A stretch of DNA of 64,000 nt. It comes from Myxococcus xanthus (lineage in GTDB: Bacteria; Myxococcota; Myxococcia; Myxococcales; Myxococcaceae). The DNA lies in the NCBI RefSeq assembly GCF_900106535.1, contig NZ_FNOH01000006.1:372001-436000 (forward strand), given 5' to 3'. This document shows, in pieces, positions 9,296 through 16,761 of this stretch. Both the position numbers and the translations under genes were made by a program. How positions within the stretch are numbered: the first letter of the stretch is position 1; every line of letters starts with the position of its first letter. The notes beneath the pieces were generated by a model, which did not search any database, was not told the DNA's origin, and saw only the letters and a program-made list of their open reading frames with translations.

Positions 9296-9305
9296 GTCCT
9301 GGGAG

Positions 9306-9332
9306 GGCGGAGGCCACACCTGGGCCTCCGCC
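9306..9332. terminator. hairpin between the M16 operon and the SUKH-like gene
   Basis: GGCGGAGGCC (9306-9315) pairs perfectly with GGCCTCCGCC (9323-9332) around a 7-base loop. It lies between two convergent genes and has no U-run, so it is probably a bidirectional terminator or transcript-end structure. Confidence 0.6.
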
Positions 9333-9349
9333 TTCCTCCCACGGTGTCC

Positions 9350-10003
9350 CTACTCGGGGCGGGCTGTGACGCCGTCCGGGTAGAGCGACTCGGGGGCGAG
9401 CTGGCACGTGTGCCGGACGTAGTGCTCGAGCCAATCCAGGAACGTCGTGAAGGTGGCGCCGTGCGCCGTCTGCTGTTCGGCCCAGACGAACTGCCCCGAG
9501 TCCTGGAGCTGGGCCCACGTCAGGTCTCCCATGTGGTTGAGGACGATGACGGGGGCCGTCAACGCACCTCCGCTCGCCGCGACACACCACTGAGCGTCCC
9601 GGGGCAGCACGTCACACGTCGCGAGGGCGTAGAGGTGCGTGGTGGACAGGGGGCGATTGCCCAGCGTCACGTCCGTGGGAATGCGGACCCAGCGCGTTTC
9701 TTCCAGCACCTCGTCCGGTGAGTACACCCGGAAGTTGGCGGGCAGGGGCGTCCAGGCGCCGCCATCATCCCAGTCGCGGAACTCGACGCGCGCGAAGGCG
9801 CAGCGCCGCCAGAATTCGCGGAGCCCCGCGGGCAGCACGGGCCTTCCGTTGGACGACGGGATGCCGAGCAGCTCCGGCACCAGGTCGATGTCTTCGTCCG
9901 GTACGGGAGGGCCCAGGACGAGCCTTCCTCCAAATCCCTTCGCCCAGGCCTCCACGCTCTCCAGTAGCTCCCGGTAACGCGATTGCAGCGCCTGCTCGTG
10001 CAT
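9350..10003 (-). CDS. SMI1/KNR4 (SUKH)-like protein
   Basis: The 217-residue protein has a SUKH-like core: an acidic helical lead-in, the LPAGLREFWRRCAFARVEF segment corresponding to the LPxxYxxFL...NG signature, and a Trp-rich C-terminal half (WAEQQTAHGATF). SUKH proteins mostly act as immunity proteins against contact-dependent or polymorphic toxins in the cytoplasm. The match is by pattern and weaker than for the gene at 10720. The start ATG at 10003 follows the first plausible family start; a longer frame to 10318 has no supporting homology. It stands convergent to the M16 operon and divergent from the next gene. Confidence 0.7.
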   Translation of the reverse strand: MHEQALQSRYRELLESVEAWAKGFGGRLVLGPPVPDEDIDLVPELLGIPSSNGRPVLPAGLREFWRRCAFARVEFRDWDDGGAWTPLPANFRVYSPDEVLEETRWVRIPTDVTLGNRPLSTTHLYALATCDVLPRDAQWCVAASGGALTAPVIVLNHMGDLTWAQLQDSGQFVWAEQQTAHGATFTTFLDWLEHYVRHTCQLAPESLYPDGVTARPE

Positions 10004-10064
10004 GGGCCGCAGCCTACGTCTGGAGCATTGAGAGTCCAGGTTCACCGTGCCTTGATGCGCGGCC

Positions 10065-10676
10065 ATGTCCCTGCTCGATGACTTGCTCAAGAAAGGCTCG
10101 CTCCACACGCCCTGCGGCACGGCGGCGCGGCGGGCCGCGCTCAAGGCGAAGCTGACGAACTCCGGCGCCACGGAGGTGGTGTCCGGAGACTTGAAGCTCT
10201 CCGAGGGGGATGACCGCGTCCTGGAAGCGTCACGCGTCGTGGTGAAGGGGAACCTGGTCCTGGAGGACCAGTCCCGGCTGCTCGTCGCGGGTGACCTGGA
10301 GGTGGAGGGCAGCATCATCCACGAGGGCTTCGACTACGCGCTGCTCTTCACGGGCGGCGCGCTCTCCGCGAAGAACCTGCTCTTCCACGGTGAACTGGTG
10401 TCGCTGGGCCCCATCACCGTGCAGCAGGTGGCGTGGACCTACTACAACGACTACTCGACCTACTCGGATTCCCTGAAGGCGAGAATCGTCGTGGCGGCTG
10501 ACCGCTTCGACGCGGTGGATGACGTGCAGGCGGACCACCACTTCAATGGACACCCCAGTGACATTCGTGAGGCGCTGGCGAAGCAGCTGAGCGCGGACGT
10601 GGTGGACGCCGACGGCGACTGGTCCTACGAAGAAATCGCGAAGCACCTTCTTCGCGGGCGAGCCCTGCTTCGCTGA
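10065..10676 (+). CDS. beta-solenoid-like hypothetical protein
   Basis: The 203-residue protein has a short helical cap, then a run of strands of the form VVVKGNLVLEDQSRLLV and GDLEVEGSIIHEG, which looks like a short beta-solenoid similar to the polymer-forming (bactofilin-like) fold. The C-terminal third is helical and acidic. A Cys at residue 17 is the only one. It lacks a signal peptide, so it is probably cytosolic. It lies between two SUKH-like genes, and proteins of this type occur in immunity-gene clusters, but a role in toxin neutralisation here is inference. The ribosome binding site is weak, and the ATG is the first in the frame. Confidence 0.7.
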   Translation: MSLLDDLLKKGSLHTPCGTAARRAALKAKLTNSGATEVVSGDLKLSEGDDRVLEASRVVVKGNLVLEDQSRLLVAGDLEVEGSIIHEGFDYALLFTGGALSAKNLLFHGELVSLGPITVQQVAWTYYNDYSTYSDSLKARIVVAADRFDAVDDVQADHHFNGHPSDIREALAKQLSADVVDADGDWSYEEIAKHLLRGRALLR

Positions 10677-10719
10677 AGGGGCTTGGCGGGGCACACGGAT
10701 TCGCTAGCGTGCGCGCATC

Positions 10720-11268
10720 ATGGCCAATACGTCGAATGAGAATGCGGTGGCGGAAGCAGTGAAGCGGCTCAAGTCCCTGGCGGAGGAGATCGAGGACATG
10801 AGCATCGAGTTCTCCACGCCCGTGACTGCCGACGAGGTGGCGCAGCTGGAGAAGAAGTTCAAGCTGAAGCTGCCTCCCAGCTACGTGCACTTCATCAGCA
10901 CCTACGGCACCTTCAAGGTGCTGCACGGTGGGCGGGAGCTCATCGGCATGGAGGAGCCGGGCTTCCTGCGTGCGGCGGCGCCGGACCCGTCGGACGCGGT
11001 CAACGGTGACGACCCGGAGGTGGAGGAGGCCATCAACCAGGCCCTGTTCTTCCAGCGCGCGGATGACGACGCGGTGGACAACTTCTGGTGCTTCAACCCG
11101 CGCGACGTCACGCCGGAAGGCGAGCTGGGCGTCGTGGGCTACTACCACGACGAGGCCTTCGACCTTTCCCCGCGCCTGGGAACGGAGGACGCCGAGCACT
11201 TCCGGGATTTCTCGGCGCACATCGTCAGGGTCATCGACGCGCTCATCGAGAACTTCGCGGAAGCGTAA
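10720..11268 (+). CDS. SMI1/KNR4 (SUKH) family protein
   Basis: The 182-residue protein is a clear SUKH-family member: FSTPVTADEVAQLEKKFKLKLPPSYVHFISTYGTF carries the LPxxYxxFxxxxGxF signature (about residues 30-70), written here in two parts: LEKKFKLKLPPSYV then HFISTYGTF. The protein ends in an acidic helix. No signal peptide or membrane segment is seen. SUKH proteins neutralise nuclease or deaminase toxins, or have housekeeping scaffold roles. No toxin gene lies beside it, so the target is unknown. It is 43 bases downstream of the beta-solenoid gene on the same strand and likely shares its transcript. Confidence 0.85.
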   Translation: MANTSNENAVAEAVKRLKSLAEEIEDMSIEFSTPVTADEVAQLEKKFKLKLPPSYVHFISTYGTFKVLHGGRELIGMEEPGFLRAAAPDPSDAVNGDDPEVEEAINQALFFQRADDDAVDNFWCFNPRDVTPEGELGVVGYYHDEAFDLSPRLGTEDAEHFRDFSAHIVRVIDALIENFAEA

Positions 11269-11277
11269 GGCGCGGCG

Positions 11278-11303
11278 GAAGCCCGTGTTGCTGCACGGGC
11301 TTC
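11278..11303. terminator. terminator hairpin after the SUKH gene
   Basis: GAAGCCCGTG (11278-11287) pairs with CACGGGCTTC (11294-11303), ten perfect base pairs around a 6-base loop, between two convergent genes. No long U-run is present. Confidence 0.6.
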
Positions 11304-11319
11304 GTCGAGGCTCCGTGAC

Positions 11320-11814
11320 TCAGAGGCAGTTGCCCAGACCTTCGTAGAGGGGGGTCTGGGTGCGCGGCAGCGTGGCGTAGAGCGGAGACGTGCCCGCGAG
11401 CGCTGTCAGGAACTCCTGAATCGTGGTGCGCGGGGCGACAGGCACCTGGCAGGCCCAGGTCCGCGCATCCACCGTCACCGAACCCGTCGCCGGGTCGACT
11501 TCCTCGTTGCTGGCGGCGAAGACCCAGACGCACTGGCCCATCCGGCCCGTCAGGGCATTCACGGAGCAGCGGAAGCGCAGCGACTCGATGTTGCTGTATT
11601 CGCCCTCGCAGAACGTGTCGCCGCAGATGTCATCGAAGTTCTGCTTCAGCGAGGCCCGGAGCTGGTACCACGCCTCGATGTCCGCCTTCGACGTCAGGTA
11701 GGCGGAGACGTCCACATACGAGTTGGCGATGGTGTCCCCGGACGCCAGGGCAGACATCGGCGCAAGAAAAGACAGACTCAGGGCGGCAATGGAAAACGGG
11801 GAGGAGAGGGGCAT
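11320..11814 (-). CDS. secreted Cys-containing hypothetical protein
   Basis: The 164-residue protein begins with a Sec signal (hydrophobic SIAALSLSFLAPMSALA, residues about 6-23, cleavage near ALA-SG). The mature part has six cysteines in pairs (ICGDTFC, RCSVN, QCVW, ACQV, GNCL), suggesting a small disulfide-bonded periplasmic or extracellular domain. Length and arrangement recall lineage-specific myxobacterial secreted proteins; no enzyme motif is visible. It is transcribed alone, convergent to the SUKH gene. Confidence 0.7.
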   Translation of the reverse strand: MPLSSPFSIAALSLSFLAPMSALASGDTIANSYVDVSAYLTSKADIEAWYQLRASLKQNFDDICGDTFCEGEYSNIESLRFRCSVNALTGRMGQCVWVFAASNEEVDPATGSVTVDARTWACQVPVAPRTTIQEFLTALAGTSPLYATLPRTQTPLYEGLGNCL

Positions 11815-11983
11815 GCGGCCTATTTAGTCCTTCCTCCACGTTTGCGAATCCACCCCCCATGGGCTGACACGGAGTTTTGACTGCACTCCGATAGGAATTC
11901 TCCAATCCTGGCACCCCGGCCGAAGCCCAGACCTTGTGGGCCAGGGCCTCGGCCGGGGGAGGGCCGCCTCAGTCCTTCTTCAG

Positions 11984-12178
11984 CTAGAGGAGCTCCCAGC
12001 CGCCGTCCGGATGGAGATTCATCGGGTTCGCGGTGCCGACGTCGAGCGCCTTCTTGCCGCTCACCAGCGTGCGAACGCCGTCATTCATGTCGTTGCCCAA
12101 GCCCCTCAGCGATTCGGCCACCGCGCTCTTTCTGCCCCCAGGTGCTGCCCTGGTGCTCGCGATGCCCGCTGTAGACAG
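11984..12178 (-). pseudogene. C-terminal fragment of a disrupted gene
   Basis: A minus-strand frame reads sensibly to its stop (AVAESLRGLGNDMNDG, then GWELL and TAG at 11984-11986), with normal codon use, but it is closed upstream by an in-frame TGA (12179-12181) and holds no likely start codon. A second minus-strand frame just upstream (AAHDGGVTVYSGH) also reads like protein, so a frameshift or small deletion near 12150-12180 probably broke the gene. No family is recognised. The rest of 11815-12443 contains no other convincing gene. Confidence 0.4.
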
Positions 12179-12443
12179 TCACGCCTCCATCGTGGGCAGC
12201 CATGAGCAATCGGGGTGCCGTTCCAAAGGTGTCGGTGGGAAGATTCGTGTCCCCGTCGCGGGGGCAGGCGAGCACGGCGCTCGCGCCCCCGGGAACAGGT
12301 GTCATGGTGTCTCGTCAATGCCCGTGCGTGTCGGCAGTGGCCGTCGCTTCTCACGGGGGGCGTTTTGACGCCCCAGGTAGGGCACTTCTTGTGGAGTCAT
12401 GGGCCGCGCTGCGTGCACAGCGCGGTCCCTTGCCCTCTCCGGG

Positions 12444-14363
12444 TCATGGCAGGAAGGCGTTCTTCACCGCGTCGAGCAGCGGATTGGCGCCAGTCTGTGG
12501 GTCGGTGCATCCCTGGTTGATGGTCCAGATGATGGTGCCACCGTATCCGTTGTCATGGGCGAAGGCGCCCTTGGCGGCAATGGTTTGCGGTGAGTCATAC
12601 GAAATCCACCGCACCGTGCCGTCCTCCACGGGGACGTCGAAGGTGACGTAGCTGGCCTTCGCCGCCTCGTCCCAGTGGTAGACGCCCGTCGCCGACAACT
12701 GGAGAATCTTGCTGTATGTGAAGGAATTGTCGCTGCCCACGTAGTCAGACCAGTCCGTGTACGGCTGATACGGGCCGGTGATGTTCCGCCACGCCATGCC
12801 ATAGAACGGGATGCCCATGCCCAGCTTGTTCTTGGGGATGCCCGCGTTGGCCCAGGCGCTGAGGCTGGAGGAGACGGACGTGGGGTGGTTGCCCGCCTCG
12901 CCCGTGAGCGCGGAGGTGTACCAGGACAGCCAGCCGCCCCAGGGGCCCGTCATCTCGTAGGTCATCACGTTCATCTGGTCCAGGTAGGGGACCAGGTTGG
13001 TGAACCACGGGTCCGCATCCTCGGGGAAGTTGCTGTTGACCCAGCCGATGGGCATGGTGAGCAGCATCTGCGGCCGGGCCGCGCGCAGCGCCTGTATCAG
13101 CGCGAGCAACGCCGGCTTGTCCACCTGTTCCACCGGCTCCCAGTCGATATCCAGGCCGTCATAGCCAAAGGTATCCATCGCGTTGAGCAGGTTCTGGACG
13201 AACTGGGCGCGGTTCGCGTTGGACGCCGCGCCCACCCAGCCGTCGTGCTCACCCGCGCCGCCCACCATGATGATGGCCTTGCGTCCGGCTGCGTGCGCCC
13301 GCGTGGACAGTGTCCGCGCGATGGCCGGGCCATTCGAGTTGTCGAACTGGGTGTTCACGGTCCCATCCGGATTGGGAGTGACGCGGCCAACGAGGATGTG
13401 CGTGAGCGCGGAGAAGTCCACCTTCTCCGGCGGGTACATGTCGGCGTTCCAGCCGGTGTAGTAGCCCGACACCCACGTGCCGCTCGGCGGCGGGGGCGTG
13501 TTCGGGACGGTGACGGTGGCCACCGCCGATTTCGTGGGATCCGCCTGGCTCGTCGCGACCACGTGGTAGGTGCCCGCGATGGCCGGAGCGGTGTACAGGC
13601 CCGCCGGCGTGACGGTGCCTCCCGCCGCGCCCTCCTGCACGGACCACGTCACCGCCGTGTTGGTGCTGCCCGTCACCGTGGCAGTGAAGGCCTGCGTCCC
13701 CCCGGCCGGAACCGTGGCGGAGGTGGGGGTGATGGCCACCTCCACGGGCGGAGGCGGCGTGGCCATGCCACGCACGCCCAGCTCGTCGAAGTAGAGCGTG
13801 GGCAGGCTCAGTCCCAGGCCTTCCTGGAGAACCAGGCCCGTCAGCCGTGCTCCCTGTGGCGCCAGGAGGGAGATGGGAACGGTGCACGTCACCCAGGTGT
13901 TGGCGCGGATGCGGCCTCCGGTGCAGTACGGCCCCAGCTCGGTGCCAGGCGTGAAGGCGCCATTCACCACGGCCCGGGTCAGCACCACCGCGTTGTTGCC
14001 GCCCGTCCCGCCATGCACGCGCAGGGTGAGCGTCATGCCCGCGTTCGAGGTGATCGGCGATGTATTGAAATACAGCGCCTCCCAGGCGCGCATCGTCACG
14101 GAGATGGAGTAGCGCCCCACTGCGACAGGGGAGGTGTTGGTGAGCGAGTGGGGGGCCCAGGAGTAGTCCTGCCACGGTGCTTCCATGGCATCGCGGTAGA
14201 TCCAACTCGTCGTGACGGGGACCAGCTCGGGGGGCTCGCCTCCGTCCCCGCCAACCACTGCCGCGGGAGGCCTTGCTTCCGCCTGGGCGGCCCAGGCCGC
14301 GCTGCCACCAGAAGCCAGGACCATGGCCATCCATGAAACCAACAATACGACCAACCGGTTCAT
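12444..14363 (-). CDS. secreted GH18 chitinase with Ig-like domain
   Basis: The 639-residue secreted enzyme has a Sec signal (MVLASGGSAAWA-type, first ~30 residues), an N-terminal carbohydrate-binding-like beta domain (about 60-200), a BIG2-type Ig-like domain (TPTSATVPAGGTQAF), a Pro-rich linker and a GH18 catalytic barrel from about residue 290. The catalytic signature DGLDIDWEP is intact, with the acid Glu at about residue 409. It should hydrolyse chitin or related GlcNAc polymers outside the cell, fitting predation on fungi. AGGAG 6-7 bases upstream supports the ATG at 14363. A seven-copy tetranucleotide repeat lies 31-58 bases upstream of the start. Confidence 0.94.
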   Translation of the reverse strand: MNRLVVLLVSWMAMVLASGGSAAWAAQAEARPPAAVVGGDGGEPPELVPVTTSWIYRDAMEAPWQDYSWAPHSLTNTSPVAVGRYSISVTMRAWEALYFNTSPITSNAGMTLTLRVHGGTGGNNAVVLTRAVVNGAFTPGTELGPYCTGGRIRANTWVTCTVPISLLAPQGARLTGLVLQEGLGLSLPTLYFDELGVRGMATPPPPVEVAITPTSATVPAGGTQAFTATVTGSTNTAVTWSVQEGAAGGTVTPAGLYTAPAIAGTYHVVATSQADPTKSAVATVTVPNTPPPPSGTWVSGYYTGWNADMYPPEKVDFSALTHILVGRVTPNPDGTVNTQFDNSNGPAIARTLSTRAHAAGRKAIIMVGGAGEHDGWVGAASNANRAQFVQNLLNAMDTFGYDGLDIDWEPVEQVDKPALLALIQALRAARPQMLLTMPIGWVNSNFPEDADPWFTNLVPYLDQMNVMTYEMTGPWGGWLSWYTSALTGEAGNHPTSVSSSLSAWANAGIPKNKLGMGIPFYGMAWRNITGPYQPYTDWSDYVGSDNSFTYSKILQLSATGVYHWDEAAKASYVTFDVPVEDGTVRWISYDSPQTIAAKGAFAHDNGYGGTIIWTINQGCTDPQTGANPLLDAVKNAFLP

Positions 14364-14393
14364 TCGCTTCTCCTGTCGAGGCCCGATGGGATT

Positions 14394-14421
14394 ACTCACT
14401 CACTCACTCACTCACTCACTC
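14394..14421. repeat. tetranucleotide repeat (7 x ACTC) in the chitinase leader
   Basis: Seven perfect copies of ACTC (GAGT on the coding strand) fill 28 bases, 31-58 bases upstream of the chitinase ATG. Because the unit is not a multiple of three it cannot be coding: TGA recurs in each frame. It occupies the place of promoter spacer or 5' leader, where slippage would change spacing. Confidence 0.9.
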
Positions 14422-14743
14422 GCGGTGAGCCGTGCTACACGGTTTCGTTGCCTGACTGAGATTGACGGGCCTCGAGCAACCTGGGGGAGGAGCCCTGCAT
14501 GGCAAAGCCCTCCCCAAGGTCGCCTCAATCACTGTCGATGCAACAGTTGAAGCATGTTTGTCTGTGGGATGTCTCGGAATCTGCATCCGAGCGCCGAACA
14601 GGCGCCTCGCGGGACCAGGGAGGCGGTGACATTCCCTCAGTCGGCCCAGCGCAGCGACTGCTTTCGAACAGGGCCACGCGAGGTCGCCTCGTTCCGGGAT
14701 GTATTGATGGTGAGTTGTATTTGTATGTCTATTGCTGCCAACG

Positions 14744-14787
14744 GCCCGGGTGGCCAGCGCGTGGGCGCGCCTTCTGGCCACCCGGGC
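14744..14787 (-). terminator. strong hairpin after the beta-helix lipoprotein gene
   Basis: GCCCGGGTGGCCAG (14774-14787 as complement, 14744-14757) forms fourteen perfect pairs with a 16-base loop, seven bases beyond the minus-strand stop at 14794. There is no long U-run, but the stem is very stable and sits where the lipoprotein transcript should end. The remaining region 14422-14743 shows no convincing gene. Confidence 0.65.
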
Positions 14788-14793
14788 ATCCCG

Positions 14794-16305
14794 TCAGTGT
14801 TGCAGCTCCAGCCGTAGGGCGCCGGCGGGCGGTGGCGCCGATTCCAGGGGGATGAAGACCTGCTGCGTCTGGCCTTGTGTCCAGTCCGAATTCCAGACGA
14901 AGACGGTGACGCTGCCCGGCGTGGGGGCTCGGAAGTAGAAGCGGCCCTGAGCCTGGGGGTTCCCCAGGTCGAGCGTCGTCACCGCGGGGCCCGCGCAGGC
15001 GGGGTCGGCGTAGAACTGGATGCCGGGGGAGGCCGGACCCGCTGAGGTGATGTTGAAGCCCGTCGTGGTGGGAACGACCAGGTTCCCGCTCACGTCCTGG
15101 GTCTGGACGATGAGCGGGCCGGAGCAGAGGCCCACGGGGACCTGCCGAGGCGGATTGAGGAAGGCGAGGCTTGCTGCCGGACCCGCGAGCACATCCACGG
15201 CGAAGGTGGAGCCGGGGAGGGTGGCCGGGTCATACCCCGCGCCGGTGATGATGTTGGAGTGAATGACATTGCCCGTTCCCAGGTCCGAGATTCCGGCCTG
15301 GTAGACGTAGCCATTCGTCACCCCGTCGAAGTGGAGCACGTTGTCCACGACCTGGATGTTCGTCAGCACCGCCGGAGGGCTTTGATCCGCGTTGCCCTGG
15401 GACAGGTAGACGCCGATGTCGTTGTTGAAAAGTTGGTTGCCTTGAATGAGGACGTCCGTGGACAGCGGGCCTCCGTACATCGGCCCTCCGTAGACGAGGA
15501 TGCCGCTGGCGACGCCCTCGCCGGTGTAGGAGTGCCCGGAGATGAGGTTGTTGACAATGCTTCCGGTGGCCCCGAGCCCGACCTGGATGCCAGACTGGGC
15601 GACGTTGCCGATGGGCCCCGAGCCCACCACCCGGTTGTTGGTGATGTCCACCACGACATCGCCAACCGCCACGACGCCGGCCTTCTGGTATCCCAGCAGG
15701 AGATTGTTCTGGACACCGACGTGTTGCGTCGGGCTCAACGGGCCCTGGTTGCGAATCAGGATGCCGGTGCCCTCCTGGCAGCCTCCGGTTCCGTCTCCCT
15801 GGCGGATGTTGAAAATCTGGGTGTTGATGACGGAGCCCGTCGCATTGTCGAACCGGATGCCCACGAGCGCGTCATCCCCCGTGTCGCAGACGTCCGTGAG
15901 CCCTTTCAACATGAGCCTGAGGTTCATGTAGAACGCGCTGCTGCCGCAGTTGCGCGCGATGGGGCCCTTGAAATGGTCTCCAGGGGGGTCCAGCGCGATG
16001 ATGAAGTGCCCAGCCCCATCCAGGAGGTACCCATCCGGAATGCGCAGGGTGGAGTAGGTGGCGCAGTTGCCCGCCAGCGTCAGAACGTTTCCGTTCTGGA
16101 AGACAGGGCAGGGAATGTACCCGCAGGTGGGGTCCTGGAAGCCCTCTTGGGGGGATTCCGTGCTCAGCGCTGCCGTGTGGACGTCCTCACTGGGGCTGTT
16201 GTGGACTTCTTCGTGACTGGGTTCCTCGCCCGAGCACCCCACCACTGGCAGTGACAGGGTTCCAACCAGAAGACTTCCGAAACATCGCCATCGATTTCGA
16301 CTCAT
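14794..16305 (-). CDS. beta-helix repeat lipoprotein
   Basis: The 503-residue protein has a lipoprotein signal ending SLPVVGC, then a short acidic linker, and a right-handed parallel beta-helix region (about residues 60-370) built of repeats such as DVLIQGNQLFNNDIGVYLSQ and DITNNRVVGSG, the PbH1 pattern seen in polysaccharide lyases and CBM-bearing surface proteins. The C-terminal 120 residues form beta-sandwich-like strands. No catalytic signature stands out. AGAGAGGAG 6 bases upstream supports the ATG. It is the shorter paralogue of the divergent gene at 16762. A carbohydrate-binding or -degrading surface role is inference. Confidence 0.85.
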   Translation of the reverse strand: MSRNRWRCFGSLLVGTLSLPVVGCSGEEPSHEEVHNSPSEDVHTAALSTESPQEGFQDPTCGYIPCPVFQNGNVLTLAGNCATYSTLRIPDGYLLDGAGHFIIALDPPGDHFKGPIARNCGSSAFYMNLRLMLKGLTDVCDTGDDALVGIRFDNATGSVINTQIFNIRQGDGTGGCQEGTGILIRNQGPLSPTQHVGVQNNLLLGYQKAGVVAVGDVVVDITNNRVVGSGPIGNVAQSGIQVGLGATGSIVNNLISGHSYTGEGVASGILVYGGPMYGGPLSTDVLIQGNQLFNNDIGVYLSQGNADQSPPAVLTNIQVVDNVLHFDGVTNGYVYQAGISDLGTGNVIHSNIITGAGYDPATLPGSTFAVDVLAGPAASLAFLNPPRQVPVGLCSGPLIVQTQDVSGNLVVPTTTGFNITSAGPASPGIQFYADPACAGPAVTTLDLGNPQAQGRFYFRAPTPGSVTVFVWNSDWTQGQTQQVFIPLESAPPPAGALRLELQH

Positions 16306-16761
16306 GAACGCTCCTCTCTCTGAGCGGGTGCTCAGTGAGAGGGACTCGATAGTGTGAAGTCGTGCAGCGTCATATGGACTCCACGGATGGCGATGGCGCT
16401 GGATGTGGATAGTCGCCCCTGCCCGGGTCCAGGTGAGATGTCCAGGAGGTGGTGGATGTGATTGGCGCGCGACGGAACGCGGGTGGGGCAAAGGTAGGAT
16501 GGCGCCCCGGGAACCGCGCGCCGGGCCAGGGCGTGGCGCTGGGGGCGGGCCTTCAGTCGGGCCGCTCGAGCATGGGGGACAGGCCCTGGCAACGCTTGAC
16601 GCGGTGCCGCGAGCGTCCACGTCGCGCAGTTGACGGGAGGGTGCCCCGCAGGGGGGCTCCCTGGAAGGTCCGCTGACGCGTTGCATGGGAGGCAGGGGCC
16701 TCGCGCCGCCGGGAGGCTCCCGGTAACGTTTCGAATACCATTCCCGCCGGAGGATGCCGTC
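16306..16761. other. divergent promoter region of two paralogous lipoproteins
   Basis: These 456 bases lie between the starts of two head-to-head beta-helix lipoprotein genes. Several frames are open, as expected at this GC content, but none resembles a protein, and I see no clear promoter motif or inverted repeat. Both promoters are presumably here. Confidence 0.5.

Noticed and set aside
14422-14743. Frames between the chitinase and the beta-helix lipoprotein
   Set aside because: No codon bias, no start signals, and translations are Arg/Pro-rich.
16553-16741. Minus-strand frames between the paralogous lipoproteins
   Set aside because: Open only because of high GC; composition is Arg/Pro-rich and no start signals or protein-like pattern exist.
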